Source of the DNA: an uncultured Lachnospiraceae bacterium
Lineage (GTDB): Bacteria > Bacillota > Clostridia > Lachnospirales > Lachnospiraceae
NCBI GenBank assembly: GCA_910577785.1
Contig: CAJTNT010000023.1
Location: forward strand, 1-64,000
DNA length: 64,000 nucleotides
Direction of reading: 5' to 3'
Position 1 is the stretch's first letter. Every line of letters starts with the position of its first letter. Positions 54,452 through 62,312 of the stretch are shown one piece after another. The position numbers and the translations under genes are program-made. A model generated the notes under the pieces. The model saw only the letters and a program-made list of their open reading frames with translations, did not search any database and was not told the origin of the DNA.

Positions 54452-55126
54452 ATGATATTTTGCGTGGAAGATGACGAGGGGATCCGTAACCTGATGATAT
54501 ATGCCTTGGCTTCCGCGGGCTTTGAGGCCAAAGGGTTTGAGGAGGGCGGCGGGTTTTTGGAGGCGTTAAAGAGTGAGCGTCCAGAGCTGGTGCTTTTGGA
54601 TATTATGCTGCCAGGGGAGGACGGCATTTCCCTTTTAAAAAAACTCCGCAGCCACAGGCAGACGGCAGATATCCCTGTAATTATGGCGACTGCCAAAGGG
54701 ACAGAATACGATAAGGTGCTTGGCCTTGACCTGGGCGCAGATGATTATCTGGCAAAACCGTTTGGGATGATGGAGATGGTATCGCGTGTCAAAGCCGTGC
54801 TGCGCAGGATGGCGCCGCGGGATGGAGGCAAGCGCCTTTGTGTGGGGCAGGTGGAGATGGACGTGGCCGAGCATATGGTATTTGTCTGCGGGAGCCGGAT
54901 TGAGCTTACGCTGAAGGAATATGAATTATTGCATTTATTTATGGCTCATCCGGGAATGGCTTTTACGCGTGACCAGCTTCTGGGGCAGATTTGGGATACG
55001 GCGTACGTTGGCGAGACAAGGACAGTGGACGTCCATATCGGCACGCTCCGCACAAAGCTGGGCAGTTCTGGGGAATTGATAAAGACAGTCCGCGGCGTTG
55101 GCTATCGGATGGAGGGCAAGGCATGA
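54452..55126 (+). CDS. PhoB-family response regulator
   Basis: 224 aa from ATG 54452 (AGGGAGGTGG 8 nt before). A GTG three codons earlier overlaps the site. Receiver (about 1-115) with FCVEDDEGIR, phosphorylation D50 in LLDIMLPGEDG, T in MATAKGTE and K in YLAKPFG. Winged-helix DNA-binding domain (about 125-224) with ELTLKEYELLHLFMAHPGMAF, TRDQLLGQIW, ETRTVDVHIGTLRTKL and VRGVGYRME. It overlaps the kinase gene by 4 nt (ATGA), so the two proteins are made together. PhoB/PhoR-like pairs often sense phosphate or cell-wall stress. No pst transport genes are nearby, so the signal is unknown. Confidence 0.93.
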   Translation: MIFCVEDDEGIRNLMIYALASAGFEAKGFEEGGGFLEALKSERPELVLLDIMLPGEDGISLLKKLRSHRQTADIPVIMATAKGTEYDKVLGLDLGADDYLAKPFGMMEMVSRVKAVLRRMAPRDGGKRLCVGQVEMDVAEHMVFVCGSRIELTLKEYELLHLFMAHPGMAFTRDQLLGQIWDTAYVGETRTVDVHIGTLRTKLGSSGELIKTVRGVGYRMEGKA

Positions 55127-56784
55127 CAAAGCGAATTTTCCACACCATTTTTCGTGTGGCAATGGGCGTATTCCTTATTTCCCTGGTGCTGTTTCTGACC
55201 GTCCTCTATGATTATTTTTCCGGCGTCCAGCAGGAACAGCTGCGTGTCCAGGCTGACCTTGCGGCTCAGGGCGTACAGGATGAGGGGATAAAATATTTAG
55301 AGGGGCTTACCGTCCAGGATTACCGCATCACATGGATTGGCACAGATGGCAGTATTTTATACGAGAGCTCCTCTGACGTAGGGGAAATGGAAAACCATTT
55401 CCAGCGGGAAGAGGTGAGAGAGGCGCTTGCTGAAGGCTATGGGCAGAGTTCGCGTTATTCCGATACCCTCACGGAACGTTATCTATATAGTGCAAAACGG
55501 CTGCCAGACGGGACAGTCATCCGGCTTTCGGCCGCGCAGTATTCCCTTCCGGTGCTGGCATTTGGCATGCTGCAGCCCATCGGTATTGTATTTTTGGCCG
55601 CCATCGCCCTGTCTGCACTTCTGGCTTCCCGCCTGTCGAAGAATATTGTAAGCCCCCTGAACAGGCTGGATTTGGACGATCCGCTGGAGAACAGCGGCTA
55701 TGATGAGCTTTCGCCCCTGCTTTTGCGCATCAGTGCGCAGCAGAAAGAGATCAAACGGCAGAAAAGTGAGTTTAAAGTGCTGACGGCATCCATGGCGGAG
55801 GGGCTTGTCCTTTTAAATGCAGAAGGGACAGTCTTAAGCATCAACCATGCGGCGGAGAAGCTTTTTGAGGTTGGGTCTGCCTGCGTGGGCCAGGATCTTC
55901 TGGCGGTAACTGGGAACCAAGAGCTTGCAGGCCTTCTGCGTCAGGCAAAGGATGGCGTCCATGCAGAGGCGGTGATGGGGTTTGGCTTTGGGAAATATCA
56001 GGTGGAGGCCAGCCCTGTTTTTGCAGGCAGCACGGTGTCAGGGCTGGTGCTGCTGCTTTTGGATGTGACAGAGAAGGTCAAGGCGGAACAGATGCGCCGG
56101 GAATTTACGGCCAATGTCTCCCATGAGCTGAAGACGCCGCTCCACACCATTTCCGGCAGCGCCGAGCTGCTGGCGGGCGGGCTGGTCAAGCCGGAGGATA
56201 CAGCCTCTTTTTCCCAGCAGATTTACAAGGAATCCCGGCGGATGATCCGGCTGGTGGAGGATATTATAAAGCTTTCCCATCTGGATGAGGGCGCTGGGGA
56301 TATGAAATGGGAAGAGATAGATTTGTATCTGCTGGCAGAAGAAACGCTGCGGCTGCTTGCTGCGGAAGCGGGGAGGGCAGAAGTGGAACTGGCTCTGCGG
56401 GGGGAGGAAGCCTGCGTCTATGGGAACCGGCAGCTGCTGGAGAGCATTCTCTACAATCTCTGCGACAATGCCATCAAATATAACCGTAAGGGCGGCACAG
56501 CCGTTGTGGAAGTCCGGCAGGAGGAAGGCTGCTGCGTGCTCTCTGTGGCGGACAGCGGCATCGGCATCCCCCAGGAACACCAGAAACGCATTTTTGAACG
56601 CTTTTACCGCGTGGACAAGAGCCATTCAAAGGCAATTGGGGGGACAGGGCTGGGGCTTTCGATTGTCAAGCATGCGGTGATGCTGCACAAGGCAGAGCTT
56701 TCGCTCCAGAGCGAAATGGGCAAGGGGACAGTGGTTAGGGTTTTGTTTGGGAAAAAAGGAGATGCCCTTTTTTGCCGTTTGTGA
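55123..56784 (+). CDS. PhoR-like sensor histidine kinase
   Basis: 553 aa from ATG 55123, overlapping the regulator stop. An in-frame extension to 54991 lies inside the regulator and is not used. Membrane helix about 10-32 (IFRVAMGVFLISLVLFLTVLYDY is close to it), an extracellular sensor of about 120 residues, a second helix about 155-180, then a PAS-like domain (about 220-325: ASMAEGLVLLNAEG). HisKA follows with H334 in NVSHELKTPLHTISGSAELL. ATPase motifs: N box LLESILYNLCDNAIKYN, G1 DSGIGIP, F box RIFERFYRVDKSH, G2 GTGLGLSIVKH. Standard classical kinase with its partner gene upstream. Confidence 0.92.
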   Translation: MTKRIFHTIFRVAMGVFLISLVLFLTVLYDYFSGVQQEQLRVQADLAAQGVQDEGIKYLEGLTVQDYRITWIGTDGSILYESSSDVGEMENHFQREEVREALAEGYGQSSRYSDTLTERYLYSAKRLPDGTVIRLSAAQYSLPVLAFGMLQPIGIVFLAAIALSALLASRLSKNIVSPLNRLDLDDPLENSGYDELSPLLLRISAQQKEIKRQKSEFKVLTASMAEGLVLLNAEGTVLSINHAAEKLFEVGSACVGQDLLAVTGNQELAGLLRQAKDGVHAEAVMGFGFGKYQVEASPVFAGSTVSGLVLLLLDVTEKVKAEQMRREFTANVSHELKTPLHTISGSAELLAGGLVKPEDTASFSQQIYKESRRMIRLVEDIIKLSHLDEGAGDMKWEEIDLYLLAEETLRLLAAEAGRAEVELALRGEEACVYGNRQLLESILYNLCDNAIKYNRKGGTAVVEVRQEEGCCVLSVADSGIGIPQEHQKRIFERFYRVDKSHSKAIGGTGLGLSIVKHAVMLHKAELSLQSEMGKGTVVRVLFGKKGDALFCRL

Positions 56785-56820
56785 TAATCGTGTCAATCTT
56801 CTTTGGCGTAGCCAGTACAT

Positions 56821-56852
56821 CGAACATAAAATAACACATAATTTTGTGTTCG
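56821..56852. terminator. Hairpin CGAACATAAAAT / ATTTTGTGTTCG
   Basis: A 12-bp stem with one G/T-type mismatch, and an 8-nt loop, 37 nt after the kinase stop. It may end the two-component operon. The arms do not have the spacing of a LexA site. Confidence 0.45.
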
Positions 56853-56937
56853 GTCTATTAGCTGCGCTTCTTGCGTTTCTATGAAGTTTTAGTTTCCTAA
56901 CAGTTGATTTTATTTCTTAAAGTATCGAGATGGTCGA

Positions 56938-56967
56938 TTGAATGCTGCCCGCCCGTCTTGTTATAAT
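56938..56967 (+). promoter_or_regulatory. Promoter of the XRE-ABC operon
   Basis: TTGAAT (56938-56943), 18 nt, TATAAT (56962-56967), about 50 nt before the start codon. Confidence 0.65.
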
Positions 56968-57016
56968 AACATTGTAGACATACAAGTGGCCACTGAGAGA
57001 AAGTTAGGAGAAAATC

Positions 57017-58153
57017 ATGATGGATAAACTGAATTTATCGGAAAATATCATCCGCCTCCGGCATGAAAAGAAGCTGACACAGGAGGAATTGGCCGACTTT
57101 ATGGGGGTGACCAAGGCGTCGGTATCCAAGTGGGAGAAAGGGATCCATATGCCGGATCTGATGCTTTTGCCCCAGCTGGCAACCTATTTTGACGTAACCG
57201 TAGACGAGCTGATTGGATATGAAGCCCAGCTTTCCGGCGAGCAGATCCGGCGTCAATATGCAGACCTGTCGCAAGATTTCGCAGCCCTTCCCTTTGCGGA
57301 TGCATTGGAGAAGGCCAGGGCGCTAGCCCATAAATACTATGCCTGCTATCCGTTCCTGCTCCAGCTTAGCGTCCTGTACTGGAACCACTATATGCTGGCG
57401 GAGACGGAGGAGGAACGCAGATTGCTCCTGCAGGAAGCAGTGGGGTGGTGCGACCGAATTGTGGAAAATTGCAGTGATGTGGGTGTCTGCAGCGATGCTG
57501 TGGTGCTAAGGGCAGGGCTTCATCTCCAGCTTGGACAGGCGGCAGAGGCAATAGAAGCGCTGGAGCCTTCTGCGGATCCCAGCCGCCTTGCAGGACAGGA
57601 CGGGGTTTTGCTGGTACAGGCATATCAGTTATCGGGTGATACGGAAAAGGCAAGGAGCTATGCGCAGGCGAAATACTATGTGGATCTGATGAATTTGGTG
57701 GGCGACGCGATACTCTCCCTTTCCCTGAATGAAAATGATATCGGATATTGTGAGGAAACCATCCGGCGCATCACGGGAATCCTGGAGCTGTATCATCTGG
57801 AAACGCTCCATCCGAATACGGCCGCACAGTTTTACTTCCAGTCTGCCATTGTTTATGCGGCCAACGGCAGGGAAGAGGAAGCGTTCGCGGCTCTTCATCG
57901 TTTTGAAAAGTGTGTGAATCGGCTTTTGGAGGCAGAGCATGCGCAGCTCCATGGAGATGAGTACTTCCATCGGCTGGATACGTGGATTGACTGTCTGCCC
58001 CTGGGAAGTATGGCGCCGCGGGATAAAAGTTTTATCCCGCAGAGCATGCGGGTATCTATGGCGCATCCTGCCTTTAGCGCTTTGAAGGAAAACATGGAAT
58101 TCCAGAGGATTGTCCACAGATTAACGGAAGGAGCTAGTCATGTTAAAGATTGA
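57017..58153 (+). CDS. XRE-family regulator with TPR-like C-terminal region
   Basis: 378 aa, ATG 57017 (a second ATG follows directly). TAGGAG is 6-9 nt upstream. The helix-turn-helix is at about 6-65: NIIRLRHEKKLTQEELADFMGVTKASVSKWEKG and QLATYFDVTVDELIGY, split at the usual turn. The remainder (about 85-378) is all helix with repeated alpha-alpha pairs (EKARALAHKYYACYPF, YWNHYMLAETEEERRLLL, LHLQLGQAAEAIEAL, LLVQAYQLSGDTEKARSYA), as in TPR-type peptide-sensing or metabolic regulators. Its last 14 nt overlap the ABC ATPase gene, so it belongs to the same operon and may control it. It might bind a peptide that the transporter exports. That is inference. Confidence 0.85.
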   Translation: MMDKLNLSENIIRLRHEKKLTQEELADFMGVTKASVSKWEKGIHMPDLMLLPQLATYFDVTVDELIGYEAQLSGEQIRRQYADLSQDFAALPFADALEKARALAHKYYACYPFLLQLSVLYWNHYMLAETEEERRLLLQEAVGWCDRIVENCSDVGVCSDAVVLRAGLHLQLGQAAEAIEALEPSADPSRLAGQDGVLLVQAYQLSGDTEKARSYAQAKYYVDLMNLVGDAILSLSLNENDIGYCEETIRRITGILELYHLETLHPNTAAQFYFQSAIVYAANGREEEAFAALHRFEKCVNRLLEAEHAQLHGDEYFHRLDTWIDCLPLGSMAPRDKSFIPQSMRVSMAHPAFSALKENMEFQRIVHRLTEGASHVKD

Positions 58154-58865
58154 GCATTTAACGAAGCATTATAAAGGAAGCGGCAAGGGAGTTACTGACC
58201 TGAGCCTGCACATTGCGCCAGGGGATATTTACGCCTTTATCGGCCACAACGGTGCAGGAAAGACTACCACCTTAAAATGTGTGGCCGGCATTCAGGATTT
58301 TGATGCCGGTACGATACAGATTGGCGGGAAGGATATACGCAAGGATCCTCTTGCCTGTAAGCGCCAGTTTGCCTACATCCCGGACAACCCGGATTTATAT
58401 GAGTACTTAACGGGCATTCAGTATCTGAATTTTACGGCTGATATATTCGGCGTTGGCGCAAGGGAAAGGGAAGAAAGAATCAGAACGTATGGGGAGGCAT
58501 TTGAAATCACGGCCTCCTTGGGGGATCTTATCTCCACCTATTCCCACGGAATGAAGCAGAAGCTGGCGCTGCTATCCGCTTTTGTGCATCAGCCCAAACT
58601 CTTGCTTTTAGATGAGCCCTTCGTGGGGCTTGACCCGAAAGCGGCTGTGGTTCTCAAGGACATTATGCACAGTATCTGTGCAGGGGGCGGCGCCATTTTC
58701 TTTTCCACCCATGTGCTGGATGTGGCGGAGAAGCTGTGCAATAAAGTGGCAATGATCAAGGATGGGGCGCTGGTTGCTTGCGGCGATATGGAAACCGTTG
58801 TGAAGCAGGGGCAGTCGTTGGAATCTATTTTTATGGAGGTGGTGGAACATGCTGACACAGATTAA
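58140..58865 (+). CDS. ABC transporter ATP-binding protein
   Basis: 241 aa, ATG overlapping the regulator by 14 nt, with GGAAGGAG upstream. ATPase motifs: Walker A IGHNGAGKTTTLK (about residue 37), Q-loop area FAYIPDNPDLYEYLTG, signature YSHGMKQKLALLSAF, Walker B LLLLDEPFVGLDPKA and H-loop FFSTHVLD. The single-domain form with a separate permease is typical of exporters such as those for antibiotics, bacteriocins or drugs (BcrA/NatA type). Its 3' end overlaps the permease gene by 17 nt. Confidence 0.93.
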   Translation: MLKIEHLTKHYKGSGKGVTDLSLHIAPGDIYAFIGHNGAGKTTTLKCVAGIQDFDAGTIQIGGKDIRKDPLACKRQFAYIPDNPDLYEYLTGIQYLNFTADIFGVGAREREERIRTYGEAFEITASLGDLISTYSHGMKQKLALLSAFVHQPKLLLLDEPFVGLDPKAAVVLKDIMHSICAGGGAIFFSTHVLDVAEKLCNKVAMIKDGALVACGDMETVVKQGQSLESIFMEVVEHADTD

Positions 58866-60438
58866 GATACTGACAAAGCTGGAGCTTTGTAACCTCTATG
58901 GACGCAATGTCTTCCGCTTTTCCAAGGACAGAAAGGCCAGAAAAAAGTCTCTTGGTTTACTGGCTATCTGGGTTCTGTTGCTTGCCCTCCTAGTCTTTTA
59001 TGTGGGCGGTCTGGCCTATGGGCTGATTTGTTTGGGGTTGGAAGCAGTGGTTCCCGCCTACCTCATCACTATTTCCAGCGTGTTGATTTTCGTTTTTGGT
59101 ATGCTCAAAGCAGGGGGTATCATCTTCCGAAAGGAAGGATATGACATCCTATGTGCGTTGCCGCTTTCCAAGGGCGCAGTCGCTATCAGCCGCCTGCTGT
59201 CCATGTATGTGGAAGAGCTGCTGCTGGCCTTGGCGGTGCTGCTGCCTGGTATGGCGGTATATGCATGGAACCTCCGCCCAGGCGTTGGTTTTTATCTTAC
59301 GGGGCTGCTGGGGATAGGAAGTATCCCCCTGCTCCCCATGGCGGCGTCCATCTGCATTGGCGTGCTGATTACGGGCATATCTTCCCGTATGCGCCATAAA
59401 AGCCTGGTAGCGGCAGGGCTGTCTGTTTTCGCGGTCTTGGGGATTATGTACGGGACGTCCCGTCTGTCGGCCGTAGAGGGCAGCATCGATCCAAAGATGT
59501 TAAAAAACCTGTCTGCGTCTGTGATGGCGCTGTTAGGCAAGGTGTATCCGCCGGCGGTCTGGCTGGGGCGCGCTATCACCTGTGGGGACGTTCTGTGCGG
59601 CCTGCTGTGCGCCGTCCTGTCTCTGTCTGTATTTGCGGCTGTGGCGGCAGGCGTTGCCCTCTGTTTCCCCAAGATCTGCCAGGGATTATACAGCAGCGCG
59701 GCCAAGCATAATTATCAGATGGGAAGGCTCAAGGCAAGTCCTGTTTTGTCCTCCCTGTGCAGACGGGAGTTCAGGCGCTATTTTTCTTCCAGCATCTATG
59801 TGACGAATACCATCATTGGGCCGATTATGGGCTGTATTCTTTCTGGGGCAATGCTTGTAGCCGGAACAGAGGAGCTGGAAAAGATGCTGCCCCTGCCGCT
59901 CGAGGTAGGCCAGGTTGCCCCGTTTGTGATAGCCGGTGCGTTCTGTATGATGACCACCACGGCGACCTCTATCTCGTTGGAAGGCAAAAGCTGGTGGATT
60001 GCCAAAAGCCTGCCCCTGTCTGCGAAAAATATTTTGGACGCGAAGATCCTTATGAACTTGCTGCTGATCCTGCCCTTTTACCTGCTGTCAGAACTGTTTC
60101 TTATCTTTGCGCTGAGGCCGGGAGCTGGGGAATTGCTGTGGCTGTTGCTGGTTCCGGCGGCAATCATCCTGTTTTCCTGTGTATTCGGCATTACCATCAA
60201 CCTCCGCTTCCCTGTGTTGGAATGGGAGAGTGAGGTGCGCATCGTCAAACAGAGCGCGTCCGCCATGCTGGGGAGCATGGGCGGTTTTCTCCTGGCAATC
60301 CTCTGCGCCGTGGCTATGGGGATCGTTCCCAAAGGGTATGCCGTTTCCCTAAAGGCTTTGCTCAGCGTTGTGATCCTGGCGGCAACCGCAGCCCTATATT
60401 ACAAAAACAATCGTTTTGATCTCTGCGGGAGGGTTTGA
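58849..60438 (+). CDS. ABC transporter permease protein (large, unknown substrate)
   Basis: 529 aa, ATG with GGAGGTGG upstream, inside the ATPase gene. At least eleven hydrophobic segments, such as SLGLLAIWVLLLALLVFYV, YLITISSVLIFVFGML, LLLALAVLLPGMAVYAW, LAVFAAVAAGVALCFP-type runs, and LLILPFYLLSELFLIFAL. The loop KEGYDILCALPLSKGAVAISRLLSMY and, in the second half, GKSWWIAKSLPLSAKNILDAKIL are the cytoplasmic coupling-type blocks seen in large Clostridial ABC-2-type permeases. The two halves look like an internal duplication. Paired with the ATPase it should form one exporter; the cargo is unknown. The following 60 nt lead into a repeat. Confidence 0.88.
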   Translation: MLTQIKILTKLELCNLYGRNVFRFSKDRKARKKSLGLLAIWVLLLALLVFYVGGLAYGLICLGLEAVVPAYLITISSVLIFVFGMLKAGGIIFRKEGYDILCALPLSKGAVAISRLLSMYVEELLLALAVLLPGMAVYAWNLRPGVGFYLTGLLGIGSIPLLPMAASICIGVLITGISSRMRHKSLVAAGLSVFAVLGIMYGTSRLSAVEGSIDPKMLKNLSASVMALLGKVYPPAVWLGRAITCGDVLCGLLCAVLSLSVFAAVAAGVALCFPKICQGLYSSAAKHNYQMGRLKASPVLSSLCRREFRRYFSSSIYVTNTIIGPIMGCILSGAMLVAGTEELEKMLPLPLEVGQVAPFVIAGAFCMMTTTATSISLEGKSWWIAKSLPLSAKNILDAKILMNLLLILPFYLLSELFLIFALRPGAGELLWLLLVPAAIILFSCVFGITINLRFPVLEWESEVRIVKQSASAMLGSMGGFLLAILCAVAMGIVPKGYAVSLKALLSVVILAATAALYYKNNRFDLCGRV

Positions 60439-60477
60439 AGATGCGGAATCATATCATCTGTATTGTGCGTTTTTCCT

Positions 60478-60561
60478 GCGCATTCCGTGAGAACATGATT
60501 CAGGAGTGAGGGGCGATTTTTGCGCAGCAAAACTCTAAATATCGCCCCGAACCGTTACTAT
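60478..60561 (+). repeat. 84-bp intergenic repeat, copy A (inverted relative to 63444-63526)
   Basis: Starts GCGCATTCCGTGAGAACATG and ends CGCCCCGAACCGTTACTAT. An almost identical copy lies on the other strand at 63444-63526 (a few mismatches and one indel over 84 nt). It ends in the GTTACTAT arm of the palindrome family. Confidence 0.85.
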
Positions 60562-60589
60562 GAGCGGCTCCCAAGCGGTGAATAGTAAC
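60554..60589. repeat. GTTACTAT palindromic repeat
   Basis: GTTACTAT (60554-60561) and ATAGTAAC (60582-60589), bracketing a 20-nt loop. Same family as 46783-46853 and 63415-63451. Confidence 0.6.
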
Positions 60590-60605
60590 GGAAATATCGT
60601 TGCAA

Positions 60606-61227
60606 TTCACGGCCAATGTCAGTTAGTTAAGAACTTTTAAAATCAAATAAATGGTATGAATATAGGAAAAAAGTATCATTCTGGGATGGATCTTGGGACA
60701 GATGGTGCAGATCATGCCATCTGCCAGGTAATGTTCCTATTTTATGGTATGACAAAAGAACAGGTGCAAAAATACCTGCCATATGGTATAATGTCCCTGT
60801 CAGTCAAAAACGGTATGTAAAACTGACTGGTACTTGGAACCTTTGCTGGCGGGCAAAGGTCCTGGAAGGCCTGACAGGGAGCGTATGCTTCCTGATCAGG
60901 CCTTCCACATCTGGCGGCCTTTCCCCATGGCGCAGCCGCAGGAAATGGCGGCAGGTCTTGTGCCGAAAGGGATTTTCCTGTCGCGGGTAAAGTCAATCCT
61001 GGGGCGCCTGCAGAAGTCCTCACGGTGCTGGTTCATCTTTTCAATTTCAGACAGCAGAATCTGCTTGATTTTTTCAGGGTTGGTCATAGTGTGCCTCCTT
61101 CCATCAAAAGAAACACATATTTTATCGTTTCTGTCAAGCACTTTTTGGAAATATTTTTCAAAAATTTAGGTTAGACCCCTATAGCGGAATCTAACCTGAT
61201 ACTTAACTAACTGACATTGGCCGTGAA
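60606..61227. mobile_element. Miniature insertion element with 26-bp perfect terminal inverted repeats
   Basis: The first 26 nt (from TTCACGGCCAATG to GTTAG..AAG) are repeated exactly as the reverse complement at 61202-61227. The 622-bp body carries only the first 63 codons of a transposase (minus strand) and strong internal inverted repeats (e.g. GGAAGGCCTGA / TCAGGCCTTCC). A full IS of this kind would be well over 1 kb, so this is an internally deleted, non-autonomous copy. No clear target duplication. Confidence 0.8.
60896..61087 (-). pseudogene. Truncated IS4-like transposase N terminus
   Basis: 63 codons from ATG 61087 with AAGGAGG upstream (an upstream in-frame ATG has no site). KIKQILLSEIEKM, then DFTRDRKIPF: the DFTR-x-RK-x-x-F block is the start of many clostridial IS4-family transposases. 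After that the frame continues into unrelated residues (GTRPAAISCGCAM) and stops, so the catalytic core is missing. It is the relic inside the 622-bp miniature element. Confidence 0.7.
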
Positions 61228-61273
61228 GTGTAATCCTTTTTTCATTATTGTGTAGGAAAACAAAATTTTTCTC

Positions 61274-61302
61274 TTGAAAATCATAAGAAAATAGTTTATA
61301 AT
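61274..61302 (+). promoter_or_regulatory. Promoter of the putative antitoxin RNA
   Basis: TTGAAA (61274-61279), 17 nt, TATAAT (61297-61302). No coding region follows. The next signal is a terminator at 61392. Confidence 0.65.
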
Positions 61303-61308
61303 CAGCGT

Positions 61309-61428
61309 AGAAGGTAACAGAGATACTGGAATGTCCCCATTACCCCAGACGGAAACTTGTCAAGAACAAATTAAAAAGTTACATGACAGAGGCTATCCCC
61401 TATTTGCGGTAGAGGATAGCTATTTTTG
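61309..61428 (+). ncRNA. Putative antisense antitoxin RNA (type I system)
   Basis: From the predicted start after the promoter at 61274 to the hairpin GCTATCC (61392-61398) / GGATAGC (61414-61420) followed by TATTTTTGTC. About 120 nt, no open reading frame. It runs head-on into the 3' end of the small toxin gene on the minus strand, so it can pair with the toxin mRNA tail, the layout of TxpA/RatA and BsrG/SR4. Length and ends are inferred from sequence only. Confidence 0.55.
61392..61428 (+). terminator. Terminator of the antisense RNA
   Basis: GCTATCC / GGATAGC stem with a 15-nt loop, followed by TATTTTTGTC on the plus strand. On the minus strand the same stem may help end the toxin mRNA. 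Confidence 0.65.
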
Positions 61429-61429
61429 T

Positions 61430-61513
61430 CTATTTCCGGCTGTTGTGATTATCTATGTAACTAAGGGCGGCGAAAACCACCAAAATCAACGTCAATACTT
61501 CTAACGTATTCAT
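61430..61513 (-). CDS. Putative holin-like type I toxin, 27 aa
   Basis: Small gene missed by usual length limits. Minus-strand ATG at 61513 follows AAAGGGGGTTGCT and ends TAG at 61430. The peptide begins MNTLEVLTLIL, has a single hydrophobic helix (VLTLILVVFAALSYI) and ends DNHNSRK, a charged tail. This is the build of the putative holin-like toxins of Firmicutes (the TxpA/BsrG type I toxin group), which damage the cell membrane. The leader (about 60 nt) can pair CCCTTT with AAAGGG around the ribosome binding site, a way to keep it silent. An antisense RNA is predicted from the opposite side. Confidence 0.65.
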   Translation of the reverse strand: MNTLEVLTLILVVFAALSYIDNHNSRK

Positions 61514-61582
61514 AGCAACCCCCTTTCCGTCTCCGAAAAGGGCAACTGGGGCTATCCCCATACTGTTTACACTGATTAAAAG

Positions 61583-61588
61583 ATTATA
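61583..61588 (-). promoter_or_regulatory. Extended -10 box of the toxin gene
   Basis: On the minus strand TGATATAAT (TG-N-TATAAT extended -10). The -35 region is poor. About 63 nt before the toxin start. Confidence 0.5.
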
Positions 61589-61599
61589 TCACATTATGT

Positions 61600-62312
61600 C
61601 GATAATTGCCATAAAAATTTCCCTTTTCTTTGAAAATAATGGGTGTAAAAAGCAGCCTAAAAAGTAACTAAGGAAATTTGATTCTGAAAAAGCAATGCTT
61701 AAGGCATCTGTATCCTCTCACTGAAAGATACTCTTAATATATGATTCTGTGTCCTATGTTTATATTCATTTGTGTCGACATGACGTTCTTTCAGGAATAC
61801 AAACGTTATATTGTGTTCCATTAGTTCCAAGTACAGATTGGCACACTAATGGATGCTGCTTACAGAAGTTTATATAAAATATTAATGGCAAAGCTGTGAA
61901 ATGCAGCTGTTCTGGAAAACGCTGTGCAGGAGAGAAACCAATGGCACGGCGTTTTTTGTATGTTTTGTTTCGGAAATTGTTACACTTTTTTAGTTTGTGG
62001 AGGGAATTCCGATGTTCAGCAAAGGAAAGATGGCCGAAAAAACTTAATAAAATTTTTTGGAAATACTTGACAATATGTTCAGAAAATAGTAAGTTATAAC
62101 TAACAGAAGTAAGTATAAAAGAACTGATGTAAGAAAGAAATGAGAGGTGGTTTTTATGTGATAATTATAGTGGAAGGATGTTAAAAAGGTGTAGTTTCAT
62201 AAGAATGCCTGCAAAGGCTTGAAATTACGGAGAATGAAGTTAAAAATAGTAATATTGAAAGAAAGTGAATTTTATAGTTGTGCTATTCTAAAAAATATGG
62301 AGGTTAAATGAA
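61600..62312. other. AT-rich intergenic stretch with one terminator, no supported gene
   Basis: About 700 nt between the toxin locus and the secreted-protein gene. The only clear element is the hairpin at 61916-61957. A 67-codon frame over that hairpin (61896-62099) has no site and no family resemblance. Confidence 0.5.
61916..61957 (+). terminator. Rho-independent terminator in the AT-rich stretch
   Basis: AAAACGCTGTGC (61916-61927) pairs with GCACGGCGTTTT (61944-61955, one mismatch) and continues in TT. It has no coding gene just upstream, so it may end a small RNA or be the relic of a lost gene. Confidence 0.65.

Noticed and set aside
56821..56852. A possible LexA (SOS) box, CGAAC...GTTCG
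   Set aside because: The arms are 22 nt apart, too far for a LexA site; a hairpin is the better reading.
60656..60820. A 54-codon frame inside the miniature element
   Set aside because: No ribosome binding site and no recognised family; most likely chance within transposon DNA.
61896..62099. A 67-codon frame near the terminator at 61916
   Set aside because: It spans a hairpin terminator and has a random composition with no site.
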